Below, one piece after another: positions 1 to 9,879 of a stretch of DNA of 64,000 nucleotides (within the stretch, counting starts at the first letter, position 1; every line of letters starts with the position of its first letter). The stretch lies in the NCBI GenBank assembly GCA_014058105.1, contig JACGCM010000440.1, forward strand, positions 1,612,001 to 1,676,000, in the 5' to 3' direction. Origin of the DNA: Kingdonia uniflora. Taxonomy: Eukaryota; Streptophyta; Magnoliopsida; Ranunculales; Circaeasteraceae. Position numbers and translations under genes: made by a program. The notes below the pieces were generated by a model. The model worked only from the letters and a program-made list of their open reading frames with translations. It ran no database searches and had not been told where the DNA came from.

Positions 1-510
1 GATGGGTTCAGGAACTATAACATGTACTCTGGGCCAATCAAAAAATACTACTAAAGGCGACGGGTTGTACACCTTTCCTTATATCCTATGGTACTGAAGC
101 AATGCTCCTTACTCAATTCAAAGTGCCAACACGCGACCCCAGCCTCCCTGACAAAGATAATAAGTTCGAATTCAGATGCAATATGATATGGATCGATGAA
201 ACCAGGGACTGAGCGATATAAAACCTTGGCCGTTACCATCTCTCTTTCTAGAAGTCATACAACAAAAGAGTTCAGCCACGCAGTTTCAATATTAGAGATT
301 TGGTACTTCAACGAGTCACACCCTCTTCGAAGCCTAATAATGCTGGCAAGTTAGCCAGATCCTGGGAAGGACCTTATGTTCTGTATGGCAAAACTGATAA
401 AGGTTCCTATTATCTGATGACAGAAGCGGAAGAGCCTCTACCTAATCCTTAGAACACCATGTAGTTAGTCTCATACAATAGGCCGCGGCCCCCACCTTGT
501 TCAACTGATG
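1..510 (+). pseudogene. Integrase C-terminal end of Tat-type Ty3/gypsy element A (partial)
   Basis: This is the last part of a gypsy pol polyprotein, cut by the window edge. Translated on the plus strand it shows the block usually seen downstream of the integrase catalytic core, with YGTEAML near base 90, then a WIDETRD block near base 190. A basic stretch with NKRVQPRSFNIRDLVLQRV follows, and then GKLARSWEGPYVLYGKTDKG. This order is typical of the integrase C-terminus of plant Tat elements. In-frame stops, for example after WIDETRD, show that it is dead. The same block is found in A2 near 20.1-20.3 kb. The rest of the element lies left of the window. Confidence 0.85.
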
Positions 511-559
511 TAAATACAATATAATCATTAAACATATTTTTTATCCTCTGAAGCTTCAT

Positions 560-890
560 GTCTTATCTTCTAGTGAATTTCTTGGTATAACCTAAGTGTC
601 ATGTCAAACCTTCGGCCAGACTGATACTTGGGGGCGACCTCAAAGTTTTTCACGTCTCAAATTCGATCAAACTTGAGGGGCATGAACAGTCGACAGACCA
701 GATTCTCGGGAATGTATTGGGGGAGAACACATAATGCTTCGCTTAGGCTCAATCCCGTGGACAGACCCGGGGGCAACCTTCGAAGTCCAGTAAATTTCTT
801 GGAATAACCTAAGTATCATGGTCATCCCTAAACTAGACTAATACTCGGGGACGACCTCGAGGCTCTTCAAGGTTCTAGTTCAAAGCCTGC
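560..890 (+). repeat. 3' internal repeat of element A (short version of the 193-bp array)
   Basis: Two degenerate copies of a unit containing CTGATACTTGGGGGCGACCT (near 621) and CTAATACTCGGGGACGACCT (near 837) lie about 216 bases apart. They are the reverse complement of units in the arrays of elements B (9.88-10.62 kb) and C (44.94-45.62 kb), as expected because A lies on the opposite strand. As in B and C, the repeat sits between the end of pol and the antisense accessory gene. Confidence 0.75.
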
Positions 891-1081
891 TACAAGCATT
901 CTATACTTCTCAACATACACAGATACACACATACAGGAATATCAACAATTCAACTATAGGTAAGACGCTCCAGTACAATATATATCAGCAACTCAAGTTC
1001 AATACACAAGAACAATTCAAATCAGCCACAAATAGATGGCCCAAACTCAAATAAGTTACACAGTATTCGAGTACCAGTCTT

Positions 1082-1407
1082 CTATTTGCAGATAGGGAAA
1101 TTCTTGCAGAACCCAATCTCCTTGTCATCAACTAGGTCTTCTTCATTTATTAGATCTTCGGCCATGCACTGTAAGAAGTAGAACCGGTTACTGGAAAGTG
1201 GGTTCATCCATTGCAGTACCCTCCACCAGTGAGCATATGGCATCCCAGAGATTGGTTCTTCTGGCTCTAATTTGACCAAGTCAGGCATAACCTAGTCCAA
1301 CTCATGGTTCCCAAAGAATTCTTGATCAGCTCATTTGTCTTCTCCTCTATCTAACGCTCTCTGGCTTCTATTCTCATCTGATATCTCATATTCGGTGTAG
1401 CGCTCAT
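1082..1407 (-). pseudogene. Antisense accessory small ORF of element A
   Basis: Read on the minus strand, opposite to element A, this encodes a ~105-residue protein with one stop and one frameshift. It starts from an ATG at 1405-1407 (MSATPNMRYQ...) and includes AMPDLVKLEPEEPISGMPYA and a following HWW. The same core (MPDL-E-EP----G-P-A-WW) is found in the accessory ORFs of B (7334-7651) and C (40852-41169), so this is a conserved protein of the family and not a chance frame. I do not recognise its function. Antisense accessory genes in the 3' internal region are known for some Tat elements such as Grande and Retand. Confidence 0.6.
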
Positions 1408-1640
1408 GACTTCGATTACTAGGATAGGAAGATGAGGGTACTCTGAAACTCCCCTCCCACCTCCTATTTATACTTGAATGCCGACACATTTAATCCCTCT
1501 TTAATTAATACCTACATTATTCACAGTCTTTAATTACCCTCCTCAAAATTACAACAATCACACAGTCAAACTTTCCAACTTCCCAAGGCCAACTATTTTC
1601 TCAGCACGAGCCCTCTACGCCAATTTCTGAGGCCCCTGCT

Positions 1641-1653
1641 GAGAGGGGGAAAA
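1641..1653 (+). other. Polypurine tract of element A
   Basis: GAGAGGGGGAAAA abuts the TGTAG start of the LTR. This is where plus-strand DNA synthesis is primed in LTR elements. It fixes the LTR at 1654 as the 3' LTR of a plus-strand element. Confidence 0.8.
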
Positions 1654-2402
1654 TGTAGCAGCCTACTCACAGCCATCTAGCTACAATCAAATACTCAAAG
1701 GCTACATCGAAGCCTACCTAGAGATCAGAAGCTCAGTAAGATGATAACTATGTCCACGAGGCCTTTCGAGACTAATCGAACACTCGACGGAACTATCGAA
1801 GCCAACCACTGTAGGCGATGCTAGATGAGCAGCGCATGAATGCCATATCAGTACCATAAATACTTCGACCATGGTCAAACATGGTCGAAGGCAGATATGT
1901 CAGGCAGCTAGATCACCAGACAGAACAGATAAACAAGTTGTTCGATAACTATAGTATCAGGTCCAACGAGTATAGTGCCAGATCCAATAACTACAGTGTC
2001 AGACCGACTCCGGGTACAAGTTAGTTGTTCCCGGAGGATATTCATGTAACTTGACCCCCCATGGTGACTCAACCCTTTTTATCTCCTATAAATAAGAGGA
2101 AAGAGGCACTAGAAGGGGTTAGAAAATCTTTCCCAAATCTCTCCCAGTAGACCCTACAAGTTCACCTTCGAATACCCTATAACAATCCAGTTCTCGATAG
2201 TTGAATTACTCTACATATATAACATTACTCTTAAAAATCCTCACCAAAGGTCATGGAGAAACCCATTCTAGGCCTCCACGCAAGTGTATAATCTCCATAG
2301 TAGATCTCATTGTTATTGATTGTATACTTGAAACCCCCTGGTCGAAGATAAAATCCATAGTGTAAGAGTCAGCTTCACCTCTTCCGAAGCTAGGCCCCTA
2401 CA
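1654..2402 (+). mobile_element. 3' LTR of element A (Tat-type gypsy)
   Basis: The LTR runs from TGTAGCAGCC to GGCCCCTACA, 749 bases. It is alignable along its length with the inverted LTRs of elements B and C: the same ends, a shared block around CTCTTAAAAATCCTC, and a TATA box (TATAAATAA at 2087-2095) matching the position in B and C. Many TCGAAG motifs are present. No primer-binding site follows, which agrees with it being the 3' copy. ATAAA follows it directly; the partner target duplication would be left of the window. Confidence 0.85.
2087..2095 (+). promoter_or_regulatory. TATA box of element A LTR
   Basis: TATAAATAA within CTCCTATAAATAAGAGG. The equivalent box occurs in all four LTRs of B and C, always followed by a purine-rich AGGAGAG-like stretch. 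Confidence 0.65.
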
Positions 2403-2421
2403 ATAAAAATACCAGGGAACA

Positions 2422-3086
2422 TGTAGTGGGAGAATACCATATTTCAAAAGAATTTTACATAAACTTTGAGCTGTATAAAAGTTGTTATTATAGGGACCTA
2501 TCCCTCGACCTAATCCAAATTTGAGCTACCTCAGTTTCAGGCTCACGCATTTTACACGTGACATGAACATTCAGCATCACCACCTAAACCATAAACTGAT
2601 AAAAAATGAGGATTGAGCACTACATAAATTATGAACAAGTCAATGACACCTATCTTCTACGAACTAAATAGTTACATAGTCAACCACCATTTACCTCATT
2701 ATTTGGAGAATGTGCTTTAGCACGATAATAAACTGTAGGTAAGGTCTATATAAAGAAAAAGTTCTAGAGGAGATAGATACAAGAAAAATCATATTTTCTA
2801 GATTCTAACACAGGAATTTCTAGAATCAGAACAAACCAAAACTCCTTATTTCAAGATCAAGCATTTCTAATTTAAGAGATTACTTGCAATAAGATATCAG
2901 CCTCAAGCAATAAATGTTACAGTTACTAAAACCCTCAACTCGAGGTTATAGTTTTTTACCTATTCAAAGGTTTTCTACGCTAAATCCTATGTGTCATTTC
3001 TTGTTTTACATTAATTTTTGCCGCAGGTACATTTGGTGTAAGAGATATTTTCGAGCTATTTCAAGCCACGGAATAAGGCCATTACA
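2422..3086 (+). mobile_element. Candidate 5' LTR of element A2
   Basis: The right edge is set by ATTACA immediately before a primer-binding site. The left edge (TGTAGTGGG) is inferred from the terminal TGTAG/TTACA pairing. The segment has a TATA box (TATATAAAG at 2747-2755). Without a second LTR to compare, the left end is a guess within some tens of bases. It begins only 19 bases after the 3' end of element A. Confidence 0.5.
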
Positions 3087-3088
3087 TT

Positions 3089-3106
3089 TGGCGCCGTCTA
3101 TGGGAA
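3089..3106 (+). other. Primer-binding site of element A2
   Basis: TGGCGCCGTCTATGGGAA lies three bases inside the LTR end. The first nine bases are complementary to the CGGCGCCA-type 3' end of a plant tRNA such as tRNA-Asp. This version with GTCTRTGGGAA is the one I associate with Tat elements. The primer identity is inferred. Confidence 0.75.
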
Positions 3107-4500
3107 AGAAGAAATTTCCACGATAGCCGTAGGTATACATTTACTCTACTATCCATTTCTAATCAGGGTCACTTCTAATCAACTAGCAACCGGAATCCAG
3201 CTCGATCTTTCAGCTGAGCCAAAACAACTTATAGAACTATAGGCGAATCTCCACGCCAAAATAAAGAAATGCAATGAACTCGAGCATCAGTTAACTCTTG
3301 GCCGAGAGCTCTGTGACAAAGAGCTCGAAACCGAGCGACGAACTCGTTTGACAATATTCAAACGACATGAAGAGCAGATGACAACCATGCAGACTGTATT
3401 ACAAGCTTTGCAGGATACTCAGCGGACTCCTCAAACTGGATATCATGATCAAGTTCTGGTGAACTCCTAAGTTTCTGCACGCGAAAGATTAGAACCTCGA
3501 GGAGCCACCAGCAAGGCCATTTCTAGGAAAATTTAGCATGAACTTCCACCTTCCATTAATTTGGGCTGTGAAGTTTAGTCTGATATCAGTAGAGGTCTCT
3601 GGTCTTCCAAGCATCAAGGGGAAGAACAATGACCTCAACCTCAAATTCTAGCACGTGATCACTTGAGTGAGGGCACCCACACTCATAATCCTTAACCACC
3701 TCGCTAAGCCACTCAGGCTACACGTCAGTACGTCACAAAAGAGCATATTAATTAGCGTATCAAGGAGTTTATTGAAGCCCAAGATCTAGACAATAAAGAC
3801 GATCTTACCAAGTTTCAAAGTAGTCCGATTGCCAAAGAGTAATTCAATATGGAAGTACCGAAAGGTTTCCAGACTCCGAAAATACATAAATATAAGGGTA
3901 CCGATCCAAATGACCACATTCAATAATACCATTATTTACTAGAGTTATACTCCAATCTCAACCACATTCTATGCCATATGTCGTCTGTTCGAAACAAGCC
4001 TATAGGGAGAACTGCTTTAGTGGTTCCACTCTCTACCCGAAGATTTTATCCACACATTAGATCAACTAGAAAAACAATTCATTAAGACGTATGCTCACAA
4101 TAAAGGCAAATAGGAAAATTTATATTCTCTTATTAGTCCTAAACAGTAACAAGGAGAGAAGCTTAAGGTCTTTGCAAAGAAGCTTCTGGAGCTCGCGCGA
4201 AAAGTAGATAATCTCAATCAGAAAACAGCTGCTACTGCTTTTACCAATGCGTTCCAGCTCGACTACAAGGCCAAAGAGCACCTCTTCTTGAACAAACTAG
4301 TAACCTTGGAGGATACGATCACCAAGGTCAATGGGTATGCCGACTTGGAGAGGTTGATATCCGAAAGGCATAAATCTGCTAAATCTGTCCTAACTACTAA
4401 AGGTCCAACTACATAGCGCCACAGTGAACCAAAGGAGGACCAGGGTGATCAAAAGTATTATAAGGTGAATACTGGTAAACCTCAAAAGAACAGTTTACTA
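3107..4500 (+). pseudogene. Degenerate gag of element A2
   Basis: The capsid region of a gypsy polyprotein, readable across several frames with stops. An N-terminal charged coiled-coil stretch (ELEHQLTLGRELCDKELETE near 3.28 kb) mirrors the ERENHHLELETERNHRL segment of element B gag. Then come VPKGFQTPKIHKYKGTDPND (near 3.85-3.91 kb), the usual entry to the Retrotrans_gag domain, and remnants of that domain to about 4.3 kb. The product would form the virus-like particle in the cytoplasm. It is clearly inactive. Confidence 0.75.
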
Positions 4501-4803
4501 CCCAAGCCGGTCCTCCCGAAGATGAATGTCCGACTCTCTACAATTTTTCGAATTTTATCAAAAGATAAGTTCCACTGTCTATCTTAACCGCTGAAACCAA
4601 TCAAAGGCAGACCGTACTGCATGCATCAGAAGGTCAAACATCATGACATTGACAATTATTATACTTTACAGAGGTTACTTGAATATATCTTCAAAAATGG
4701 GAGAATGTACGAATACATTATCGATCTAGAATCATATAAAAATGAAAGTTACAAGACGCAGATTGAAGTAGTCCAAGTCAAAGATTAATATGAGGAGAAA
4801 AAT

Positions 4804-5442
4804 TTGTACCACATGTACCACAATAGCATGTTCGGGATTCATCTGATTAACAACTCTTGCAAATTCAAACACAGGAGATTATCAAAATATTGGGATCTCA
4901 CACCTCAATATAAAGAAGCCAAGCTTCTTCCTGAGTCGAGCAATCCCCAGCTTAGGATTTTATTTGAAGATTGCGACATTAGTCATGCAAAAAAATTTCA
5001 ATATCATGATGCATTAGTAATAATGCTTAAGATGAAGAACTTTGTCACGTATAAAATGATGATTGATACTAGAAGCGGTATTGAGATTCATTTTCAGAGC
5101 ACGATCGATCAGATGAGGTTTGCCGTTCAAGTTATTCTAAGCAACACTGATATAAGTGGATTTAATAATTCTAAAGATGAATGAGTAGGCAAAATCATCT
5201 TACCTATCACCGCTGGACAAGCCACAATTGATGTTGTATTCTATATCATCTACTTATCATCAAGTACTTTGCTTCAAACACAATAATAGCATTTAAGAAA
5301 TCAAAGGCAGTCAAAAGCTTTCCAAAACTTACTAGAATACCGTCTCTACCATTCTAGATACATCAGACAGATACGCTTAAGAATAATTACAGAAAGATGG
5401 TCACATCGATGATCAGCCTTTAACAGAATAACCTATAAAGTA
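4804..5442 (+). pseudogene. Aspartic protease region of element A2, cut by element B
   Basis: A ~126-residue open stretch aligns with the gag-protease junction of B and C: YKEAKLLPESSNPQLRILFE corresponds to the KLPTLLPESSPLPRLEGIFF block of B. The active-site triplet, DTG in B and C, reads DTR here (MIDTRSG near 5.06 kb), so the glycine is lost. After a stop at 5184 the frame is broken. The sequence ends at the insertion point of element B and resumes at 17075 with YIDIDGPCRGTF. Confidence 0.75.
5438..5442. repeat. Target-site duplication, left copy (AAGTA)
   Basis: AAGTA directly precedes the TGTAGGGG end of element B. The identical AAGTA at 17070-17074 follows the other end. It is the 5-bp duplication expected for a Ty3/gypsy insertion. 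Confidence 0.9.
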
Positions 5443-6176
5443 TGTAGGGGCCTAACTTCTTTTGGAGGGGAAGTTAGCCCTTACAACACTGGGTTCATCT
5501 TCAATCAAAGGAATGCAAGTAGATAATCTAAGGTATGATCAAGCTATAGAAAAATGCTTGCGTAGAGGCCCGAATGTGATGTTCTATGACCTTTGATGAG
5601 GATTTTTAAGAGTGATTTTATTACTGATGAGTAATCGAAGGTTCGGGTACTGGGTTTTATAGTGTGGTCGAAGGTAAACTGCAAGATGGCTGGGGGGAAT
5701 TTTTCTAACCCTCCCTTTGTTCCCCATCTCTCCTATTTATAGAACATAGGAGGGGCTGAGTCACCAAGGTTAGGTCAGATTATAAAGGTATTGTCTGGAT
5801 AACTTGGCAGGGGTATGGGCACCAGACATGTCTGTACTATCACTGTAATAGTTGTAAGAGATGTCTTTGTACTTTGGTGCTGTGGAAGTGGTTGGGCCTG
5901 TCACAGTAGTTGTAAGGACCAACCATTGCGCCGTCTTGTCTGATGAGCTGGCTGCCTGTCCCATCATATTTCGACCATGTGCAGATATGGCCAAAGGGTT
6001 TTTGCTGCGATGTGTGTAGTCTGTCCTCGAGGCTTTGTTAGAGTCGAAGCTTCGTCTTCAGTGGATCTCTGGGAGGCTTACTTTGAGGATTGAATGGGCT
6101 TCGATATATTTAGGTAGGCTGCAAAGTGGCCTTTGAGTGTCTGAGTGGGGTCGAAGGTTACGAGTAGGCTGCTACA
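5443..6176 (-). mobile_element. 3' LTR of element B
   Basis: 734 bases, from TGTAGGGGCC (plus-strand left end) to AGGCTGCTACA. It matches 16411-17069 as a direct repeat. It keeps the ~75 bases (around 5826-5900) that the other LTR has lost. The TATA box in minus orientation lies at 5734-5741. Confidence 0.93.
5734..5741 (-). promoter_or_regulatory. TATA box in 3' LTR of element B
   Basis: TATAAATA on the minus strand within CTATAAATAGGAGAG, conserved at the same place in the LTRs of A, B and C. Confidence 0.65.
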
Positions 6177-6189
6177 TTTGCCTCCTCTC
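6177..6189 (-). other. Polypurine tract of element B
   Basis: On the minus strand GAGAGGAGGCAAA abuts the 3' LTR start. The same site is GAGAGGGGGAAAA in element A and GAGAGGGGGCGAA in element C. Confidence 0.8.
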
Positions 6190-6341
6190 AGCGAGGGTCT
6201 CGAAGCCAGGTGGAGAGGCATTCGCTGAGAAATCTACTTGGCCTTAAGATTTAAGCAGTTTGTCTGTTGGTTTTTGGGTAAGTAATAAAAGAGGGTAATT
6301 AAGAGGTATAGGTGGTTATAGGTTAATAAATGAAATGAGGC

Positions 6342-6349
6342 TATAAGTA
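6342..6349 (+). promoter_or_regulatory. Putative TATA box of antisense unit 1 in element B
   Basis: TATAAGTA lies 88 bases before the ATG of accessory ORF 1. In element C the equivalent box (TATAAAG at 39864) lies 87 bases before its ATG. The spacing and context (GGGTAATAAATGAG... upstream) are shared. Confidence 0.5.
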
Positions 6350-6429
6350 TGGGTTATTGAGTTGGAATACTGTGTAACCTTGTTCCTTTTCATTCTTCTC
6401 TCTTTCCTCTATAAATTTTGGAAATCTTT

Positions 6430-6768
6430 ATGGATACCACGGCCAACACGCGATATCAAAAGAGGATGGTGTTCTCCCGGGACTGTCGCGTAGGGCGGAA
6501 GACTGGTGAACTGCATATAAAGTTCTTCGGGCATCGTGATCTAGACTGGGACATGCCCGAACTGGTAGAGGTAGAGGCAAGAGATCTCATCAATGGGGAG
6601 CCTTATGCCTATCTTTGAGACTGACTGAAGTACGACTTTACTACTGCAAAGAAGCATTATCTCTTTCTGTCGGCTTTGGCTGAATGCCTTGTCTGTGTAG
6701 AAGACGAGATGTAGGAGCAAAGCGCGGTGAGTGGAGCTGGGCCTTCTGGAAGTAGGGCTGCTGTTTGA
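6430..6768 (+). pseudogene. Antisense accessory ORF 1 of element B
   Basis: It reads on the plus strand, against element B. An ATG at 6430 opens a frame with MDTTANTRYQKRM, then WDMPELVEVEARDLINGEPY, then after two stops HYLFLSALAECLVC and a C-terminal AGPSGSRAAV before TGA at 6766-6768. Frame, length (113 codons) and residues match element C 39951-40289. The MPDL/MPEL...G-PYAY core also relates it to accessory ORF 2, so ORF 1 and ORF 2 look like an old duplication. The function is unknown. No membrane segment or signal peptide is seen. Confidence 0.6.
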
Positions 6769-7251
6769 GGTGGAGAAGATTGGTATCTTTATATTATAGA
6801 GGTTTTTGTTTGGGTTGGTTGTAACAATGTATTTAGGTTTGAAATTTTGCTGTTTTGTTGCTGTATGTGGTGGAACGGAATGAAAATAATATTTTGCTGC
6901 AATTTGAGTTTTTGTAATGGCTAGGCATTGGAAATGAAAAGGCTCGTAGTCACAATAGCAAACTTCTTTCATTGAATGCTAATGGGTAATACTGATAAAC
7001 GCTTCAAAAGGTGTTCCCGAAGTGTAATGATGTGGTCGAATGTAATTAACTGGTAGGCAATGAAAATGGTAGAAGGTTCGATGAATGAGGTTTGACCGCA
7101 TGTCCTCGTAAATGGTGTGTCAATGCGTGTGTCGGGGAAACTGTTATGTCTTGGAAGTTGAAGAGGTTGGTTGTTGAGTTTTCAAGGTGGAGATTTGAAG
7201 ACCACAATTAATGCGGCGAGGGAAGAGTGAAAGTTTAAATTGGTTTTCAAG

Positions 7252-7259
7252 TATAAAAG
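7252..7259 (+). promoter_or_regulatory. Putative TATA box of antisense unit 2 in element B
   Basis: TATAAAAG sits 82 bases before the ATG of accessory ORF 2. In element C the same box (40767-40774) sits 85 bases before the ATG, after a shared GGAAGAG-GAAAGT upstream stretch. Confidence 0.55.
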
Positions 7260-7333
7260 GAACTGTTGTAGAGATGATTTTATCATCGTTCTGCAATCTT
7301 TCCTTATCTTTCTTCTTATTTTCTTGGATCAGA

Positions 7334-7651
7334 ATGGCTGCAAATGCACCCGTACAAGAGTATCAGGCAGCAGTGAGAGTCAGGTGAATACATGAAAAAA
7401 TACTAGAGCTGCGATGGAGGTTCGGTATTGAAGAGGACATTGATGCTGAGATGCTGAATCTTTTTGAGGCGGGACTCGGGGAACCCATTCCTGACATGCC
7501 CTTCGCTTACTGATGGGGAATTTTGCAGATGATGGGGCCGTTACCTGGCCATCGGTTGTCTCTTCTTGAGGACTTCGCGAAAGACATGGTAGACGAGGAG
7601 GATGTCAGTGCTGTGCCTATCATCGAAGAGGAGCAACCCATTGACCATTAG
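7334..7651 (+). pseudogene. Antisense accessory ORF 2 of element B
   Basis: Plus-strand frame from ATG 7334 to TAG 7649-7651, 105 codons with two internal stops. It shows VQEYQAAVRVR, FGIEEDIDAEMLNLFE, DMPFAY followed by a stop where element C has a tryptophan, and MMGPLPGHRLSLLEDFAKDM, ending in an acidic tail. Element C has the same protein intact (40852-41169) and element A has a damaged copy (1082-1407). The many shared residues around PFAYWWGI and GPLPGHRLSLL point to past selection on the protein. The function is not known to me. It is acidic and probably soluble. Confidence 0.65.
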
Positions 7652-7889
7652 GGTCCTCTGTCTGCTGGGTATTTTTGTTGGCTTTTGTTGTTGCTTTGTT
7701 CTTCCTCTTTCTCTTTTCTTCTTTTTTGAAGGAGTCAGTAATTTGTCCATGATGTCATGTCTTGATGAATAAAATTGGGATTTTGAATTGCAGTTGAAGT
7801 AGTGTTCTGCATTTTTATAAGTAGCATTTTGAACTGTCGTACTAAGAGTCTGCAATATTAAAGCAAAAATTTTGCGCGGTTAAAGTATC

Positions 7890-8300
7890 GGTAACATCTA
7901 TCAAAGGAGGATTTTTAACTTTCGTAGTAGTATCCCGAGCTGTAGAAGTAATAATATAATTTGTCGAAGTAGGTTATTTGAACTGTCGAGGGGAAGTTTC
8001 AAATTGTCGAAATATGATTCTGTAGCTTGTCGAAGTAAGAAGTCTAATCTGCCGAAACTGCAAGGATTGAACTGTTGGTAAAAAAGGTTGGAGCAATGTA
8101 GGCATACATTTTTGAACTCTCGAAGCTTATGATTGTAATTTTTCGAAGGGTGAATGTGATTCGTCGAAGGAAAAAGGGTGTACTCAACTAAAATAAGAGA
8201 AGGCACGAGGTTTTGAATTGACAAATGTATTGTGGCTCGAATCTCGATATTTTTGAGGATCGAATCTGAAGTTATCCTTTGATAAGTCTTCGAGATGCAG
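7890..8300 (+). repeat. Degenerate TCGAAG-rich repeat between accessory units
   Basis: The motif TCGAAG or TCGAAA recurs about every 25-45 bases (for example TTGTCGAAGTA near 7960 and 8019), with variable spacers. A shorter version lies at the same place in element C (41390-41520). It does not look coding. It could be a decayed minisatellite or a cluster of binding sites. Confidence 0.4.
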
Positions 8301-8673
8301 GGAGGTTGATTATTCGAATGTGCCAGAGGTTTTGTTGAATTTGACTGGTCGTACTGATAGCCCAGACAGCTGGTCTGTCAGAATGCTATGTGTGCCTGGG
8401 GCAGTGTACCAAAAAGTAATCATGGTTTTTGCATGTTTTTATGGAAAAGTTATGATTTTGATGTTTAGATTAGACTGTTTAGCTTCGAGTAAGGGTGAAA
8501 GGGTTCAGGAAGTTTTAGTTTTTGCAGGTAATTTGAAGTGAGTGTGTTGCTTGCACGTAAGGGATATGAGGGGTAAATCGGTTAAAATACATTTTAGCCA
8601 AAAAGCCGTGGTAGTGGGGTCCTGGTAATGATATTGGTTTGAAAATCGAGGCGGTTTTGGTTTTTCGAGAGAG

Positions 8674-9482
8674 TATATAAGTGTGCGAGGAGTAATCACT
8701 GTACTGTTTACTGAGAAAAAATCATAGAGAGTATGGAGTACAAAATGTACGCAATTGGTTATTGAGAGAAGTCGTTAGAGTTGATCTTGTTGTTCCGAGC
8801 ATAGTGGTTCTAACACAGGTATGCGACTTGAACTTTGCAATTTTTTGTTTTGATTTTCCTTCTCTATCTGAAAGTAAAATGTCTGCGTTTATGGTTTGGA
8901 GATTATCTTCGAGGATAAGGGAATTCATGTGTCTAGGTTTCGACCCATTCTGGGATTTTGGGGGTTTTTTAAGGAGACACTGGGTTTAGGATTGAGGTTT
9001 CAAATGTGTGTAAATTTGCTGAAGTGGGTAGATGGGCTATGGGTTATTGACACGTAATTATCAAATATATCAATCTAATTGCGTGCCTCTTCTTCTGTAG
9101 GGTAAAATGTATACCGGCAAGCTTCGAGAACGAGGCTAATAGACGAAAAGATCGAAGCATTCAAAGCTTGAATTTATGGTCGTGCCCCAATGGATGAGGA
9201 CAGCGACTTAGAGGTCTTAGATGTTGTAACCGAAGCCCCTTTGTCTATGGTATTGCCCGCTGGTGGGCTGTCGATTATGAGACGCCGTAAGATGATAGTA
9301 ACTGAGGATAGTAAGGAGGAGGAGGAGGTAGTGTAGAGGCTTCTGTTATTGGAGCGGCCAGTGGTAGAACTGTTAATGGTGTTGTTGTTGATGGTGCGTG
9401 GTCGAAGCCTTCGACTGAAAGTGGTGAGGGTGCTGGCGCTGGGGGACCTGTGGAGGAAGAAGGTGTAACCGTGCCGATATAA
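8674..9482 (+). pseudogene. Antisense accessory gene 3 of element B (internally deleted)
   Basis: A spliced plus-strand gene remnant. A TATA box (TATATAAG, 8674-8681) is followed by a leader, a canonical GT-AG intron (8819-9100) and an exon with FGRAPMDEDSDLEVLDV and an acidic KEEEEVV run. The frame then jumps near 9345 to a C-terminal part ending VPI and TAA at 9480-9482. Compared with element C the central ~1.8 kb is missing, including the conserved FWGVAPVQMNG domain and the lysine/arginine-rich region. Intron position and both splice sites are shared with C. Confidence 0.6.
8819..9100 (+). other. Intron in antisense gene 3 of element B
   Basis: GTATGCG at 8819 and TTCTTCTGTAG ending at 9100 give a 282-base GT-AG intron. 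Element C has GTAAGTC at 42103 and TTCTTCCGTAG ending at 42376. The exon start after it (GGTAAAATGTATACCGGCAA) is shared with element C. Confidence 0.55.
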
Positions 9483-9879
9483 GGTATTTGGTATTGGGGT
9501 TCAATGCCTTCATTTTCTGATTTGTAGCTGAGTTGTAATATTTTAAACTATGTTTATTTTTGTACATTGGTCATTGAACTTGGTATGTCTTTGAGCTGTT
9601 GTACTGTACTGATGGTGGTTATCTGTGGAACTTCTGAAGTTGATTCTGAACTACTTTTGAATTGATGCCTGATTTTCTGACTGACTTTATTGTCTTGTTC
9701 TAGCCTTGCTTTATTCTAGATTATTGAAATATTGACGCGCATCTGTTGAACTTTGGATGACTTAAGTTGAGTTGTAATGCAACTGTTTCTCTGATGTATG
9801 ATGCTCTGAATCTTCTTTATACTTAGTACAATTGAAGATATTTTTGTACAATAGTATCTGCACGTACTGTATCTGCTGA

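Noticed and set aside
6541..6972. 143-codon minus-strand open frame
   Set aside because: It lies opposite accessory ORF 1; the plus-strand frame is conserved in element C, the minus-strand one is not.
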